In this document: piece by piece, positions 18,584 to 27,289 of the stretch
Position numbering within the stretch: the first letter of the stretch is position 1
Layout: each line of letters begins with the position of its first letter
Assembly (NCBI GenBank): GCA_028719885.1
Contig: JAQYLT010000039.1
Location: forward strand, 36,472 to 100,471
Source of the DNA: Bacillota bacterium
GTDB lineage: Bacteria > Bacillota > Clostridia > Oscillospirales > Oscillospiraceae
Direction of reading: 5' to 3'
DNA length: 64,000 nucleotides
Program-made: the position numbers and the translations under genes
The notes under the pieces: generated by a model
What the model was told of the DNA's origin: nothing
What the model saw: the letters and a program-made list of their open reading frames with translations, nothing else
Databases searched by the model: none

Positions 18584-20020
18584 ATGAAAAAACAGGCTTT
18601 CAATCCCTATCTGCCCAGCTATGAATATGTGCCCGATGGGGAGCCCCGGGTCTTTGGGGACCGGGTTTATGTCTACGGCAGCCATGACCGGTTCAACGGG
18701 GACGCTTTCTGCGTGAACGACTATGTGTGCTGGTCCGCTCCGGTGGAGGAGCTGGGAGACTGGCGCTATGAGGGGGTCATCTACCCCACCAACCGGGACC
18801 CCATGAATCCCGACGGAAAAATGCAGCTCTTTGCCCCGGACCTGGTTCAGGGGCCGGATGGGCGGTATTATTTGTACTATTCCCTCAACGGCTCCACGGT
18901 GGTGTCCGTTGCGGTGTGCGACACCCCTGCCGGAGATTTCCAGTTCTATGGCTATGTGCAGCGGCCCGACGGCACCCCCTACGGCGCCCGGGAGGGGGAT
19001 GTGAGCTGCTTTGACCCCGGTGTGCTGGTGGAGGGAAACAGGGTGTATCTCTACACCGGCTTCGCCCCTGGCCCCGGCTGGCTGTATGAGCTTCTCAGCA
19101 AATCCAACCGGCGGATGGAGGGCGCCTACTGCACGGAGCTTGAGCCGGACATGCTTACGGTGCGCCGGGAACCGGTGCTCGTTGCCCCCAGCGTGTGGAA
19201 TCAGCAGGGCACCGGCTTTGAGGGCCACGCCTTTTTCGAGGCCAGCAGCATCCGAAAAATCGGGAATCTCTATTACTTCGTCTATTCCTCCATCCTCAGC
19301 CATGAGCTGTGCTATGCCGTCAGTAAATTTCCGGACCGGGACTTCCGCTTCGGCGGCACTCTGGTGAGCATCGGCGACATCGGCCTCAACGGAAATCAGG
19401 TGGCAACCAACTACACCGGCAACACCCACGGCGGCATGGTGGAGCTTGGTGGCCAGTGGTACATCTTCTACCACCGGCAGACCAACAAGCAGTGCTGCTG
19501 CCGCCAGGGCTGCGCCGAGGCCATCACCATCCTGCCCGACGGCTCCATTCCCCAGGTGGAAATCACCAGCTGCGGCCTGAACGGAGGCCCCCTGGCGCTT
19601 CCCAATCGATATGAGGCCAGAATCGCCTGCAACCTGGGCTTCCGGGAGGAAAGCTTCGGCTATGTGGCGGTGCGGGAGCCGGACAAGGCCCATCCCTATT
19701 TCACCCAGAGCGGCGGCGACCGGGAGGATCACCCCGACCAGTACATTGCCAATCTGTCCCACGGTGCCTGGTGCGGCTTTAAATACTTTGCTTTCTCCGG
19801 CCAGGAGCGAATCTCCGTCACAGCCCGGGGAGACGCCCGGGGCAGCCTGCTGGTCTCCACCGAAAAGGACGGCCCCACCCTTTCCTGTATTCCCATTTCC
19901 CCCTCGGAAAGCTGGCAGGAATTCACAGCTCCCCTTTCTCCGCTCCATGGCAAGCTGCCGCTGTTCCTGACGTTCCAGGGAACCGGCGCCATGGACCTGT
20001 TTGAGCTTTCCATTGACTGA
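18584..20020 (+). CDS. Glycoside hydrolase family 43 type enzyme
   Basis: This 478-aa protein has no signal peptide and is probably cytoplasmic. The N-terminal 320 residues have the five-bladed GH43 pattern: 'NPYLPSYEYVPDGEPRVFGD' with 'VYVYGSHD', 'FAPDLVQGPDGRYYLYYS' and 'FEASSIRKIGNLYYFVYSS', which place candidate acid residues where GH43 enzymes have them. The C-terminal 130 residues look like a small beta-sandwich, CBM6-like. The family acts on arabinosyl, xylosyl or galactosyl linkages. The start at 18584 is chosen because GAGG is 9 bp upstream; the ATG at 18575 has no room for a ribosome site. Confidence 0.85.
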   Translation: MKKQAFNPYLPSYEYVPDGEPRVFGDRVYVYGSHDRFNGDAFCVNDYVCWSAPVEELGDWRYEGVIYPTNRDPMNPDGKMQLFAPDLVQGPDGRYYLYYSLNGSTVVSVAVCDTPAGDFQFYGYVQRPDGTPYGAREGDVSCFDPGVLVEGNRVYLYTGFAPGPGWLYELLSKSNRRMEGAYCTELEPDMLTVRREPVLVAPSVWNQQGTGFEGHAFFEASSIRKIGNLYYFVYSSILSHELCYAVSKFPDRDFRFGGTLVSIGDIGLNGNQVATNYTGNTHGGMVELGGQWYIFYHRQTNKQCCCRQGCAEAITILPDGSIPQVEITSCGLNGGPLALPNRYEARIACNLGFREESFGYVAVREPDKAHPYFTQSGGDREDHPDQYIANLSHGAWCGFKYFAFSGQERISVTARGDARGSLLVSTEKDGPTLSCIPISPSESWQEFTAPLSPLHGKLPLFLTFQGTGAMDLFELSID

Positions 20021-20045
20021 TACACAAACCAAGGAGGACAAAACC

Positions 20046-21230
20046 ATGATTTACAGCGATTTTCAAAAGGAAAAGCTGTCCCTGCTGGGCTTTGGAGCCA
20101 TGCGGCTGCCCTGCCTGGCAGACGGCTCCATCGACGAGGCCCAGGTGGCGGAAATGGTTGCCATGGCCATGGATGCCGGGGTGAACTATTTTGACACCGC
20201 CTACCCCTACCACGGCGGCCAGTCCGAACGGGTGATGGGCCGGGTGCTGAAAGCCTATCCCCGGGAGCGCTACAACCTGGCCACCAAGTACCCCGGCCAT
20301 CAGATTCTCAGCGACGGCTACGACCCCGCCGAAATCTTTGAAGAGCAGCTGGAAAAATGCGGCGTGGACTATTTTGACTATTATCTGCTGCACAATGTGA
20401 ATGAAAAGTCCATGGAGGTGTACATGGACCCCCAGTGGGGCATCGTGGACTATTTCAAGGAGCAGAAGCGTCTGGGCCGGATTCGCCATCTGGGCTTTTC
20501 CAGCCACGCCCAGGTGGAGGGCCTGGAAAAATTCCTGGACTACTGCGGCGCGGACATGGAGTTCTGCCAGATTCAGCTGAACTATATGGACTGGACCCTG
20601 CAGCGGGCAAAGGAAAAATATGAGCTGCTCACCGCCAGGAATATCCCCGTCTGGGTGATGGAGCCGGTGCGCGGCGGCATGCTGGCAGCCCTCAGCGAAG
20701 AAAACACCGCCAAACTGAAGGCCATCCGCCCGAAAGCCTCCACCGCCTCCTGGGGCTTCCGGTTCCTCCAGGGGCTGCCCAATGTGAAAATGGTCCTCAG
20801 CGGCATGTCCAACAAGGAGCAGATGGCGGATAACCTGGCCACCTTTGCCAAGCAGGATGCCCTGAGCGGGGAGGAAACAAATCTGCTGCTCTCCATTGCC
20901 CAGAGCATGATGGACCTCATCCCCTGCACCGGCTGCCGCTACTGCTGCGAGGGCTGCCCCAAGGGCCTGGACATCCCTGCGCTGCTGGCGGTGTTCAACG
21001 AGCTGCGGGTGAGCCCCACCGTCAACGCTGCCATGCGGGTGGAGTTCCTGCCGGAAGAGAAGAAGCCCACCGCCTGCATCGCCTGCGGCAAATGCGCCAG
21101 AAGCTGCCCCCAGAACATCGACATTCCCGGGGAGCTGAAAAAGCTGGCGGAAAAGCTCACCACCATCCCCAGCTGGGCGGAGACCTGCCGCCAGCGAGAG
21201 GAAGCCGCCAAGGCGGGAAAGAAAAAGTAA
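20046..21230 (+). CDS. Aldo/keto reductase with C-terminal 2x[4Fe-4S] ferredoxin domain
   Basis: This 394-aa cytoplasmic oxidoreductase starts at the ATG after AAGGAGG. The TIM-barrel part has the AKR pattern: 'DAGVNYFDTAYPYHGGQSE' with catalytic Asp and Tyr, and 'YNLATKYPGH' with catalytic Lys. The C-terminus has two cysteine clusters, CTGCRYCCEGCPKGLDIP and CIACGKCARSCPQNIDIP, each able to bind [4Fe-4S]. This subfamily is common in Clostridia; its substrates are mostly unknown. It is 25 bp after the GH43 gene, so the two are probably one operon, which suggests work on the released sugar or aglycone. Confidence 0.9.
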   Translation: MIYSDFQKEKLSLLGFGAMRLPCLADGSIDEAQVAEMVAMAMDAGVNYFDTAYPYHGGQSERVMGRVLKAYPRERYNLATKYPGHQILSDGYDPAEIFEEQLEKCGVDYFDYYLLHNVNEKSMEVYMDPQWGIVDYFKEQKRLGRIRHLGFSSHAQVEGLEKFLDYCGADMEFCQIQLNYMDWTLQRAKEKYELLTARNIPVWVMEPVRGGMLAALSEENTAKLKAIRPKASTASWGFRFLQGLPNVKMVLSGMSNKEQMADNLATFAKQDALSGEETNLLLSIAQSMMDLIPCTGCRYCCEGCPKGLDIPALLAVFNELRVSPTVNAAMRVEFLPEEKKPTACIACGKCARSCPQNIDIPGELKKLAEKLTTIPSWAETCRQREEAAKAGKKK

Positions 21231-21263
21231 TTTTTTTGCAAAAAAAACATCCCCCCGGGGGGC

Positions 21264-21292
21264 TTAAAATCTGCTTTCTGGTCTGTTATAAT
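21264..21292 (+). promoter_or_regulatory. Putative promoter of the cbiMQO-type operon
   Basis: A perfect -10 TATAAT lies 17 bp after a weak -35 TTAAAA, about 30 bp before the cbiM start. There is no room for a riboswitch between this -10 and the start codon. Confidence 0.45.
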
Positions 21293-21323
21293 CCTCTCAT
21301 TCTAGAAAAAGAGGTGCATGAAG

Positions 21324-22373
21324 ATGCATATGGCAGATGCGCTGCTGGCTCCCGCCGTTGCCGCCACCATGTACGCCGCCTCTGCGGTGACTGTTGGCGC
21401 TTCCGTGAGGACCCTGAAAAAAGATGAAGCCACCGAAAAGCTGCCCACCATGGCAGTGACCTCCGCCCTGGTTTTCGCCGGGCAGATGATCAACTATACC
21501 ATCCCCGGCACCGGTTCCTCCGGCCACCTGTGCGGCGGCATGCTGCTCACCGCCCTGCTGGGGCCCCAGGCGGGCTTTTTGTCCATGACCGTGATCCTTG
21601 CCATCCAGGCCCTGTTCTTTGCCGACGGCGGACTGCTGGCCCTGGGGGCGAACTGCTGGAACATGGCCTTCTACGGCTGCTTTGTGGGCTACTACCTGCT
21701 ATGGCGGCCCATTATGACGGGAAAGCTCTTTGGCAGGCTGGGAATGCGGACAAAGATCATCCTGGCCAGTGTGCTGGGCTGCGTGATCACGCTGCAGCTG
21801 GGCGCTTTCTCCGTGGTGCTGGAAACCAGCGCCTCCGGCATCACCGAGCTGCCCTTTGGCGCTTTTGTGGGCGTGATGCAGCCCATTCATCTGGCCATCG
21901 GCCTGGTGGAGGGACTGATTACCTCCGCGGTGCTGGTGTTTGTGTATGAGGCCCGGCCGGAGCTTTTGATGGATGTAAGCGCACAGGCAGGCCGGGGCAG
22001 ATGCTCCCTGAAAACCACCCTGGTGATTCTGGCGGTGGTGGTGGCCATTGTGGGCGGCGGACTGAGCCTGTTTGCCAGCTCCAATCCCGACGGCCTGGAG
22101 TGGTCCATGTTCGGAAATTCCGAGGCGGGCTACAGTGAAAACATGGGCCTGGACGAGGAAGACTACGGCGTTTCCAGCGGCGCGGCGGAGGTAGCCGGCT
22201 CCATTCAGGAGAAAACCGCTTTCCTGCCGGACTATGGCTTCGCCGGAAGCGACAGCGTGGTGGGCACCTCGGTGTCCGGTCTGCTGGGCTCCGCCATTGT
22301 GGCCGCTGTGGTTGCCGTGATCTGCATGGGCGGCGGCTTCTTCCGCAGAAAAAAAGCGGGTGCAAAAGCGTAG
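21324..22373 (+). CDS. cbiM: ECF-type nickel/cobalt transporter substrate-specific subunit, CbiM-CbiN fusion
   Basis: This 349-aa membrane protein binds Ni2+ or Co2+. The N-terminus is MHMADALLAPAV. In this family Met1 and His2 are metal ligands, so the start must be 21324; the ATG at 21318 (MKMHM) would displace the histidine and is too close to GAGGTG. About seven helices make up the CbiM part (residues 1-215). The C-terminus has the CbiN/PDGLE part: a helix, then 'SSNPDGLEWSMFG', a soluble loop and a final helix. CbiQ and CbiO follow. Whether it carries Ni or Co cannot be told; no cobalamin genes or riboswitch are nearby. Confidence 0.9.
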   Translation: MHMADALLAPAVAATMYAASAVTVGASVRTLKKDEATEKLPTMAVTSALVFAGQMINYTIPGTGSSGHLCGGMLLTALLGPQAGFLSMTVILAIQALFFADGGLLALGANCWNMAFYGCFVGYYLLWRPIMTGKLFGRLGMRTKIILASVLGCVITLQLGAFSVVLETSASGITELPFGAFVGVMQPIHLAIGLVEGLITSAVLVFVYEARPELLMDVSAQAGRGRCSLKTTLVILAVVVAIVGGGLSLFASSNPDGLEWSMFGNSEAGYSENMGLDEEDYGVSSGAAEVAGSIQEKTAFLPDYGFAGSDSVVGTSVSGLLGSAIVAAVVAVICMGGGFFRRKKAGAKA

Positions 22374-22388
22374 AATATGTGATATGAT

Positions 22389-22417
22389 ATCGGAGGTACC
22401 ATTTTGGTGCCTCCGAT
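22389..22417 (+). promoter_or_regulatory. Hairpin between cbiM and cbiQ
   Basis: ATCGGAGGTACC pairs with GGTGCCTCCGAT (one G-U) over an ATTTT loop, followed by TCCTTTTG. It looks like a leaky terminator or processing site that could set subunit ratios within the operon. Confidence 0.55.
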
Positions 22418-22440
22418 TCCTTTTGAAATGAGGTTGTTTC

Positions 22441-23244
22441 ATGGATCAGATTACCCGAGCCCATGTGGAGCTGCGGGAGATGGATGCCCTGGCGGCGGAG
22501 GATTCTCCGGTCCACCGGCTCCATCCTCTGTGTAAGCTCCTGGTGACCGTTTTCTATATTGCTGCCGTGGTGTCCTTTCCCAAGTACGATTTCTCCGCCC
22601 TGGCGGTGATGGTGCTGTATCCGGTGCTGCTGTTTCAAGCGGCGGGGATCCCGGTGGGGCTCTGCTTCTACCGGCTGCGGATCGTGCTGCCCCTGGTGTG
22701 CGCCGTGGGCTTGGTGAATCCCTTTCTGGACCACACGCCCCTGCTGCGGCTGGGGGGCCTCACCGTCACCGGGGGCTGGGTCTCCATGGTGACGCTGATG
22801 ATGAAAGGTGTATTCTCCCTGATGGCTTCCTTTCTGCTCATCGCCACCACCCCCATGGATTCCATCTGCGCCGCCCTGCGGAAGCTCCATGTGCCGGGGA
22901 TTCTGGTGACATTGCTGCTGCTGACCTACCGCTACATCGGGGTGCTGATGGAGCAGGTGGCGGTGATGACCGACGCCTATCGTCTCCGGGCGCCGGGGCA
23001 AAAGGGGCTGCATATCTCCGCTTGGGGCTCCTTTCTGGGTCAGCTGCTGCTGCGGAGCATGGACCGGGCGGAGGAGCTCTATGGCAGCATGCAGCTCCGG
23101 GGCTTCCGGGGGGAGTACCACTACGCCCGGCTGGATGGCCTGAAATGGAAGGACTGGGTGTTTGGGGCGGTGTGCCTGGGCCTGTTTGCCGCCGCCCGAT
23201 GGGTGAATATCCCCGCACTGCTGGGGAGCTTGTTTGTGAGGTAA
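22441..23244 (+). CDS. cbiQ: ECF transporter T component, CbiQ type
   Basis: This 267-aa integral membrane protein couples CbiM to the ATPase. It begins with the usual cytoplasmic lead (SPVHRLHPLCKLLVTVFYI) and has about five helices. The two coupling helices carry Ala-Arg-Gly-type motifs: 'TDAYRLRAPGQKG' and 'LYGSMQLRGFRGE'. It lies 67 bp after cbiM, across a hairpin, and 4 bp before cbiO. Confidence 0.9.
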   Translation: MDQITRAHVELREMDALAAEDSPVHRLHPLCKLLVTVFYIAAVVSFPKYDFSALAVMVLYPVLLFQAAGIPVGLCFYRLRIVLPLVCAVGLVNPFLDHTPLLRLGGLTVTGGWVSMVTLMMKGVFSLMASFLLIATTPMDSICAALRKLHVPGILVTLLLLTYRYIGVLMEQVAVMTDAYRLRAPGQKGLHISAWGSFLGQLLLRSMDRAEELYGSMQLRGFRGEYHYARLDGLKWKDWVFGAVCLGLFAAARWVNIPALLGSLFVR

Positions 23245-23248
23245 TACC

Positions 23249-23983
23249 ATGATTGAATTTCGGAATGTATCCTTTTCCTATGATCGCCAGCAGCCGGTGG
23301 TGGAGGGGCTGAGCTTCTCCATCCGAAAGGGGGAGTCCGTGGGGCTCATCGGCGCCAATGGAGCGGGCAAATCCACCATCATGAAGCTGCTGCTGGGTCT
23401 GCTTTCCGGCGACGGGCAGATTCTGGTGGACGGACTGGAGCTGAATAAGAAGAATCTGGCCGCCGTCCGGCAGAAAATCGGCTTTGTCCTCCAGGATTCG
23501 GACAATCAGATGTTCATGCCCACGGTTTATGAGGATATGTGCTTCGGCCCCCTGAACTATGGCCTGAGCCGGGAGGAAACCGACGCCCGGGTGGACGCGG
23601 TGCTGAAAAGTCTGGGCATTGAAAAGCTGAAGCACTGCTACAACCACAAAATCTCCGGCGGCGAAAAGCGCATGGCCGCCATCGCCACCATTCTGGCCAT
23701 GGAGCCGGAGGCCATCCTAATGGACGAGCCCTCCACCGCCCTGGACCCGGTGAACCGGCGCACCGTCATCAACACCATCCGTCGGCTGCCCCAGACCAAG
23801 CTCATCGCCTCTCATGATCTGGATATGATTCTGGATACCTGCCAGCGGGTGATTCTCCTGTCCAGGGGAAAAATCGTGGCCGACGGGCCGGTGGAGGAAA
23901 TTCTCTATAACCGGGAGCTGCTGGAGGGAAACCGCATGGAGCTGCCTTTCTGCCTGCAAGGGCGGCGAGAGAATTACCGGTAA
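23249..23983 (+). CDS. cbiO: ECF transporter ATP-binding protein, CbiO type
   Basis: This 244-aa ATPase powers Ni/Co uptake with CbiM and CbiQ. Walker A is GANGAGKST, the Q-loop is LQDSDNQMFMPTVYEDM, the signature is ISGGEKRMAAIATILAM, Walker B is AILMDEPSTALD, and the H-loop is LIASHDLDMIL. Length and order are as expected for group I ECF systems. Only one ATPase gene is present, which is normal for CbiMNQO. The C-terminus is short, without a regulatory domain. Confidence 0.93.
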   Translation: MIEFRNVSFSYDRQQPVVEGLSFSIRKGESVGLIGANGAGKSTIMKLLLGLLSGDGQILVDGLELNKKNLAAVRQKIGFVLQDSDNQMFMPTVYEDMCFGPLNYGLSREETDARVDAVLKSLGIEKLKHCYNHKISGGEKRMAAIATILAMEPEAILMDEPSTALDPVNRRTVINTIRRLPQTKLIASHDLDMILDTCQRVILLSRGKIVADGPVEEILYNRELLEGNRMELPFCLQGRRENYR

Positions 23984-24030
23984 TGGAGGCGCGGCGTTGG
24001 TGAAGATATAAGATACAAGATATCCCTGTT

Positions 24031-24160
24031 GCGTCGTTTTCGTAGGGAATGCATTCATGCATTCCGCAATCATCGTTCACCGTTTCCGTTCAACGTATCA
24101 CGGTTGTCAAATGGGCGTTTCGGAACGCATAAATGCGTTCCCTACGAACACAATGGGACA
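24031..24160. repeat. Dispersed hairpin element, copy 5 (short)
   Basis: About 125 bp containing two inverted hairpins: 24046-24065 (GGAATGCATTCATGCATTCC after CGTAGG) and 24122-24141 (GGAACGCATAAATGCGTTCC before CCTACG). The inner conserved segment of other copies is reduced to CCGTTTCCGTTCAACGTATC. It fills the gap before the response regulator gene. Confidence 0.75.
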
Positions 24161-24248
24161 AATACCGTTCATTCACGAAAGCATTATAAAGCTGCGTAAA
24201 ACCGATCACCAAAACATGATCTTATAAAAGCAATAAGGGGCTGAGTCA

Positions 24249-25859
24249 ATGGAAATGATCAAGGTATTCATCACCGAGGATGAAAGCATCGTCCGGGAGG
24301 GCCTGCGGGACATTGTGCCCTGGGAGAAATACGGCTTTGAATTCGTGGGCGACGCCCCCGATGGGGAAATCGCCCTGCCCCTGATTCGCAAGCTCAAGCC
24401 CGATGTGCTGATTACGGACATTAAAATGCCCTTTATGGACGGCCTGGCCCTGAGCAGCATCGTCAGCCGGGAGCTGCCGGATACCAAAATCATCATTCTC
24501 AGCGGCTACAGCGACTTTGAGTACGCCCGGCAGGCCATCGCCTTAAAGGTGGACCAGTACCTGCTCAAGCCCATCACCAAGGCGGCCATTTTGAAGGCCC
24601 TGGAGCTGACCCGGGAGAAAATTCAGGAGGAGCGGGAGCAGAAGGACTACCTGCGCCGGTTCGAGCAGGATACCAAAAAATACGAGAGCTTCTCCCGCCG
24701 GGCCTTTTTCGAGCGGCTGGTGGAGGGCTCCCTGTCCGTGCAGCAGATCTATGAGGAGGCCGACCGGCTGAACCTGGACCTGAACGCCGACGGCTATAAT
24801 TTCGTGATTTTCACCGTCCAGTCCACCGACGAGAGCAGCTATTCCGAGACGGCGGCGGTGACCCTGGATGGGCTGCTGGACTATTTCCTCCGCTACCCCG
24901 GCTATATTCTGTTCCGCAGCGGTCTATTGTCCTATGCGGCGCTGATTATGGGCGACGCAGAGAACCTGACGGAACGGACAAACCGGGCCCTGGACATCAT
25001 CCAGCGACGCTGCGGCAGCGCCCAGGAGCAGCTGAACTGGTACGCCGCCGTGGGAGAGCCCACCGACCGGCTCAGCGGGCTGGCCCAGTGCTACAAGGAT
25101 GCCAGCCATGTGCTTGCCTACCGGCATCTTTTGCCCCAGACCCATGTGTTCCGGGCGGAAATGCTCCACGCCGAGGCGGCGGACAACGGCGCCGCCTGCC
25201 TGGAAACCCTGGACCCGGGAAAGCTGGACCCCATGGTCATCCGCAATTTCCTGCAAACGGGCACCCCGGAGGAAATCCAGGCCTTTGCCCAGGAATATCT
25301 GTCCAACCTGGGGGGCGCGGAGCGGTCGCTGCTGTTCAGGCACTACATCATGATGTCCCTGCGAATCAACGCGGAGCTGTGTTTGCAGCAGCTGGGGTGC
25401 CAGCAGGAGGATTTTTCCGGCCTGCCCCAGCCGGAGGTGAACCTGCCTGCCTCCAAAATGGAGGAATACATGGTATCGCTTCTCACGGAGGCCCTGCGGC
25501 TGCGGGATTTGAAGAGCCAGCAGGAGAGCAGCGACATTCTCAGCAGCGCCATCCGCTACATGGAAAAGCACTACACCGATGAGAACCTGTCCCTCAACTC
25601 CGTGGCCCAGGCCATCAACATCAGCGCCAACTATCTCAGCGCCCTGTTCAGTCAGAAAATGGGAGTATCCTTTGTGGAGTATCTCACTCAAAAGCGGATG
25701 AACCGGGCCAAGCAGCTCTTGCAGCGCACCAACATGCGCTCCAGCGAAATTGCCTATGAGGTGGGCTACCGGGATCCCCGGTATTTCTCCTTTGTCTTCC
25801 GGAAAACCCAGGGCTGCACCCCCAGGGCCTTCCGCAGCGGAGAAACGGAGGAAGAATGA
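24249..25859 (+). CDS. Response regulator with AraC-type DNA-binding domain, YesN type
   Basis: This 536-aa regulator has an N-terminal receiver (IKVFITEDESIVREGL; phospho-acceptor Asp in DVLITDIKMPF, about residue 57; Lys in YLLKPITK). A helical linker of about 280 residues follows. The C-terminus holds two AraC helix-turn-helix motifs (AQAINISANYLSALFSQKMG and SEIAYEVGYRDPRYFSFVFR). It overlaps the kinase gene by 4 bp. With the kinase and the binding lipoprotein it forms a three-gene sensing unit. YesN-type regulators usually activate carbohydrate uptake genes; the ytf-like operon 5 kb downstream is a candidate target. Confidence 0.93.
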   Translation: MEMIKVFITEDESIVREGLRDIVPWEKYGFEFVGDAPDGEIALPLIRKLKPDVLITDIKMPFMDGLALSSIVSRELPDTKIIILSGYSDFEYARQAIALKVDQYLLKPITKAAILKALELTREKIQEEREQKDYLRRFEQDTKKYESFSRRAFFERLVEGSLSVQQIYEEADRLNLDLNADGYNFVIFTVQSTDESSYSETAAVTLDGLLDYFLRYPGYILFRSGLLSYAALIMGDAENLTERTNRALDIIQRRCGSAQEQLNWYAAVGEPTDRLSGLAQCYKDASHVLAYRHLLPQTHVFRAEMLHAEAADNGAACLETLDPGKLDPMVIRNFLQTGTPEEIQAFAQEYLSNLGGAERSLLFRHYIMMSLRINAELCLQQLGCQQEDFSGLPQPEVNLPASKMEEYMVSLLTEALRLRDLKSQQESSDILSSAIRYMEKHYTDENLSLNSVAQAINISANYLSALFSQKMGVSFVEYLTQKRMNRAKQLLQRTNMRSSEIAYEVGYRDPRYFSFVFRKTQGCTPRAFRSGETEEE

Positions 25860-27289
25860 AACACCGATTTTTTCGTGATTCCAACTCCATCGCCGGAAAG
25901 CTCTATGGCCTGATCCTGAACATTTTCGTGCCCATGGTGCTGCTGGCGGCGGTGATTCTCTTTCTGTTCGTCAACAATAACCTGCGCTATGCCAGTCTCA
26001 CCGGCAACATCACCACCGCCTCTCAATTCAACCAGAACTTCAAGGCCGATGTGGATTTGAAGATGTATTATTACGTCAGCGGCTCCGCCCAGACCCTGCC
26101 GGAGGAGGAAATTGAAACTGCCCGCACCCTGGCGCAGACCCTGGTTACCAATTCCGCCACCCCGGACAGCCGCCGGGCTGCCCTTAGCGTTTTGGAGCTC
26201 TGCGACAGCCTCACGGCCAGCATCCAGCGGATTCAGAACACCCAGGGCTACGATTTGCGGATGGAGCAGTTGGAAACCAATATCTATGTCATCACCCAAT
26301 TGATTGAGGAATACATGTATACCTATCTCTACCACGAGGCGGGCCAGCTGGCGGCGCTGCAGCAGCGGCTGAACCGGATGCTGGTGGTGGAGCTGCTGGC
26401 GGTGCTGGTGTGCATGGTGGGGGTCATGGCCCTGGCTTTGCGCCGGGCGGTCCGCACCAGCCGGAGCATCACCGACCCCATTGACGCATTGTTCCGCCGG
26501 GTAGGGGAGATCGGCCGGGGGGACCTGACGGAGAAGCCCCCGGTGCAGGCGGAGGACCCCAAGCTGTCGGTGCTGGGGGCGGGCATTGAGGAAATGACCG
26601 TCCGACTGAACCGGCAGATCGAACTGAACCGGCAGGAGCAGATTCGGCTGCGGGGCATCGAGCTGTCCCTGCTCCAGGCCCAGATCAACCCCCATTTTCT
26701 CTACAATACCCTGGATGCGATTGTCTGGCTCATTGAAACCGGAAAAAATGAGCAGGCGGAGGAAATGGTCACCAGCCTGTCCACCTATTTCCGCTCCTTC
26801 CTCAGCAACGGCCAGGACATTGTCACCATGGACCGGGAGGAACAGCACATCCGCAGCTATCTGGAAATTCAGCAGGTGCGATACAAGGACATTCTGGATT
26901 ACGACATTCAGATTGACCCCGCCATCGGCGACTGCCTGATTCCCAAAATGACCCTGCAGCCCCTGGTGGAAAACGCCATCTATCATGGCATCAAGCCCAA
27001 GCGGGGCAAGGGGCTGATTTCCGTCACCGGGGAAAGAAATCAGGACCGGGTGACCATCCGGGTGGCGGACACCGGCGCGGGAATGGACCCGCCGGAGCTG
27101 GAGACTCTGCGCCGTCAGCTGGAAAACGACGAGGCCACCGGCTTCGGCCTGGTGTCCTCCTATAAACGGCTCCGACTGATGTACGGGGCGGACTGCGAAT
27201 TTACCATTGAAAGCCAGCGGGGCGTGGGCACCGCCATCACCATCCGAATTCCATTCCGAAAGGAGCAGACCCATGAAGAAATTGCTTAG
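25856..27289 (+). CDS. Sensor histidine kinase, YesM/LytS type
   Basis: This 477-aa membrane kinase has helices near residues 12-35 and 175-200 flanking an extracellular domain of about 140 residues. HAMP follows (SITDPIDALFRRVGEIGRGD). The His_kinase domain has the phospho-acceptor motif LQAQINPHFLYNTLD, and HATPase_c has LVENAIYHGI and DTGAGM. Start codon and previous stop overlap as ATGA. The short extracellular domain is consistent with reading the ligand state of the binding lipoprotein encoded by the next gene, whose start lies inside this gene's 3' end. Confidence 0.92.
   Translation: MKHRFFRDSNSIAGKLYGLILNIFVPMVLLAAVILFLFVNNNLRYASLTGNITTASQFNQNFKADVDLKMYYYVSGSAQTLPEEEIETARTLAQTLVTNSATPDSRRAALSVLELCDSLTASIQRIQNTQGYDLRMEQLETNIYVITQLIEEYMYTYLYHEAGQLAALQQRLNRMLVVELLAVLVCMVGVMALALRRAVRTSRSITDPIDALFRRVGEIGRGDLTEKPPVQAEDPKLSVLGAGIEEMTVRLNRQIELNRQEQIRLRGIELSLLQAQINPHFLYNTLDAIVWLIETGKNEQAEEMVTSLSTYFRSFLSNGQDIVTMDREEQHIRSYLEIQQVRYKDILDYDIQIDPAIGDCLIPKMTLQPLVENAIYHGIKPKRGKGLISVTGERNQDRVTIRVADTGAGMDPPELETLRRQLENDEATGFGLVSSYKRLRLMYGADCEFTIESQRGVGTAITIRIPFRKEQTHEEIA

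Noticed and set aside
21251-21262. CCCCCCGGGGGG as the terminator of the aldo/keto reductase gene
   Set aside because: It is palindromic without a loop and lacks a T-run on the plus strand; too weak to call.
21231-21323. A cobalamin or Ni/Co riboswitch before cbiM
   Set aside because: Only about 90 bp separate the two genes, and the likely -10 box is some 30 bp before the start; no room for a known metal or B12 aptamer.
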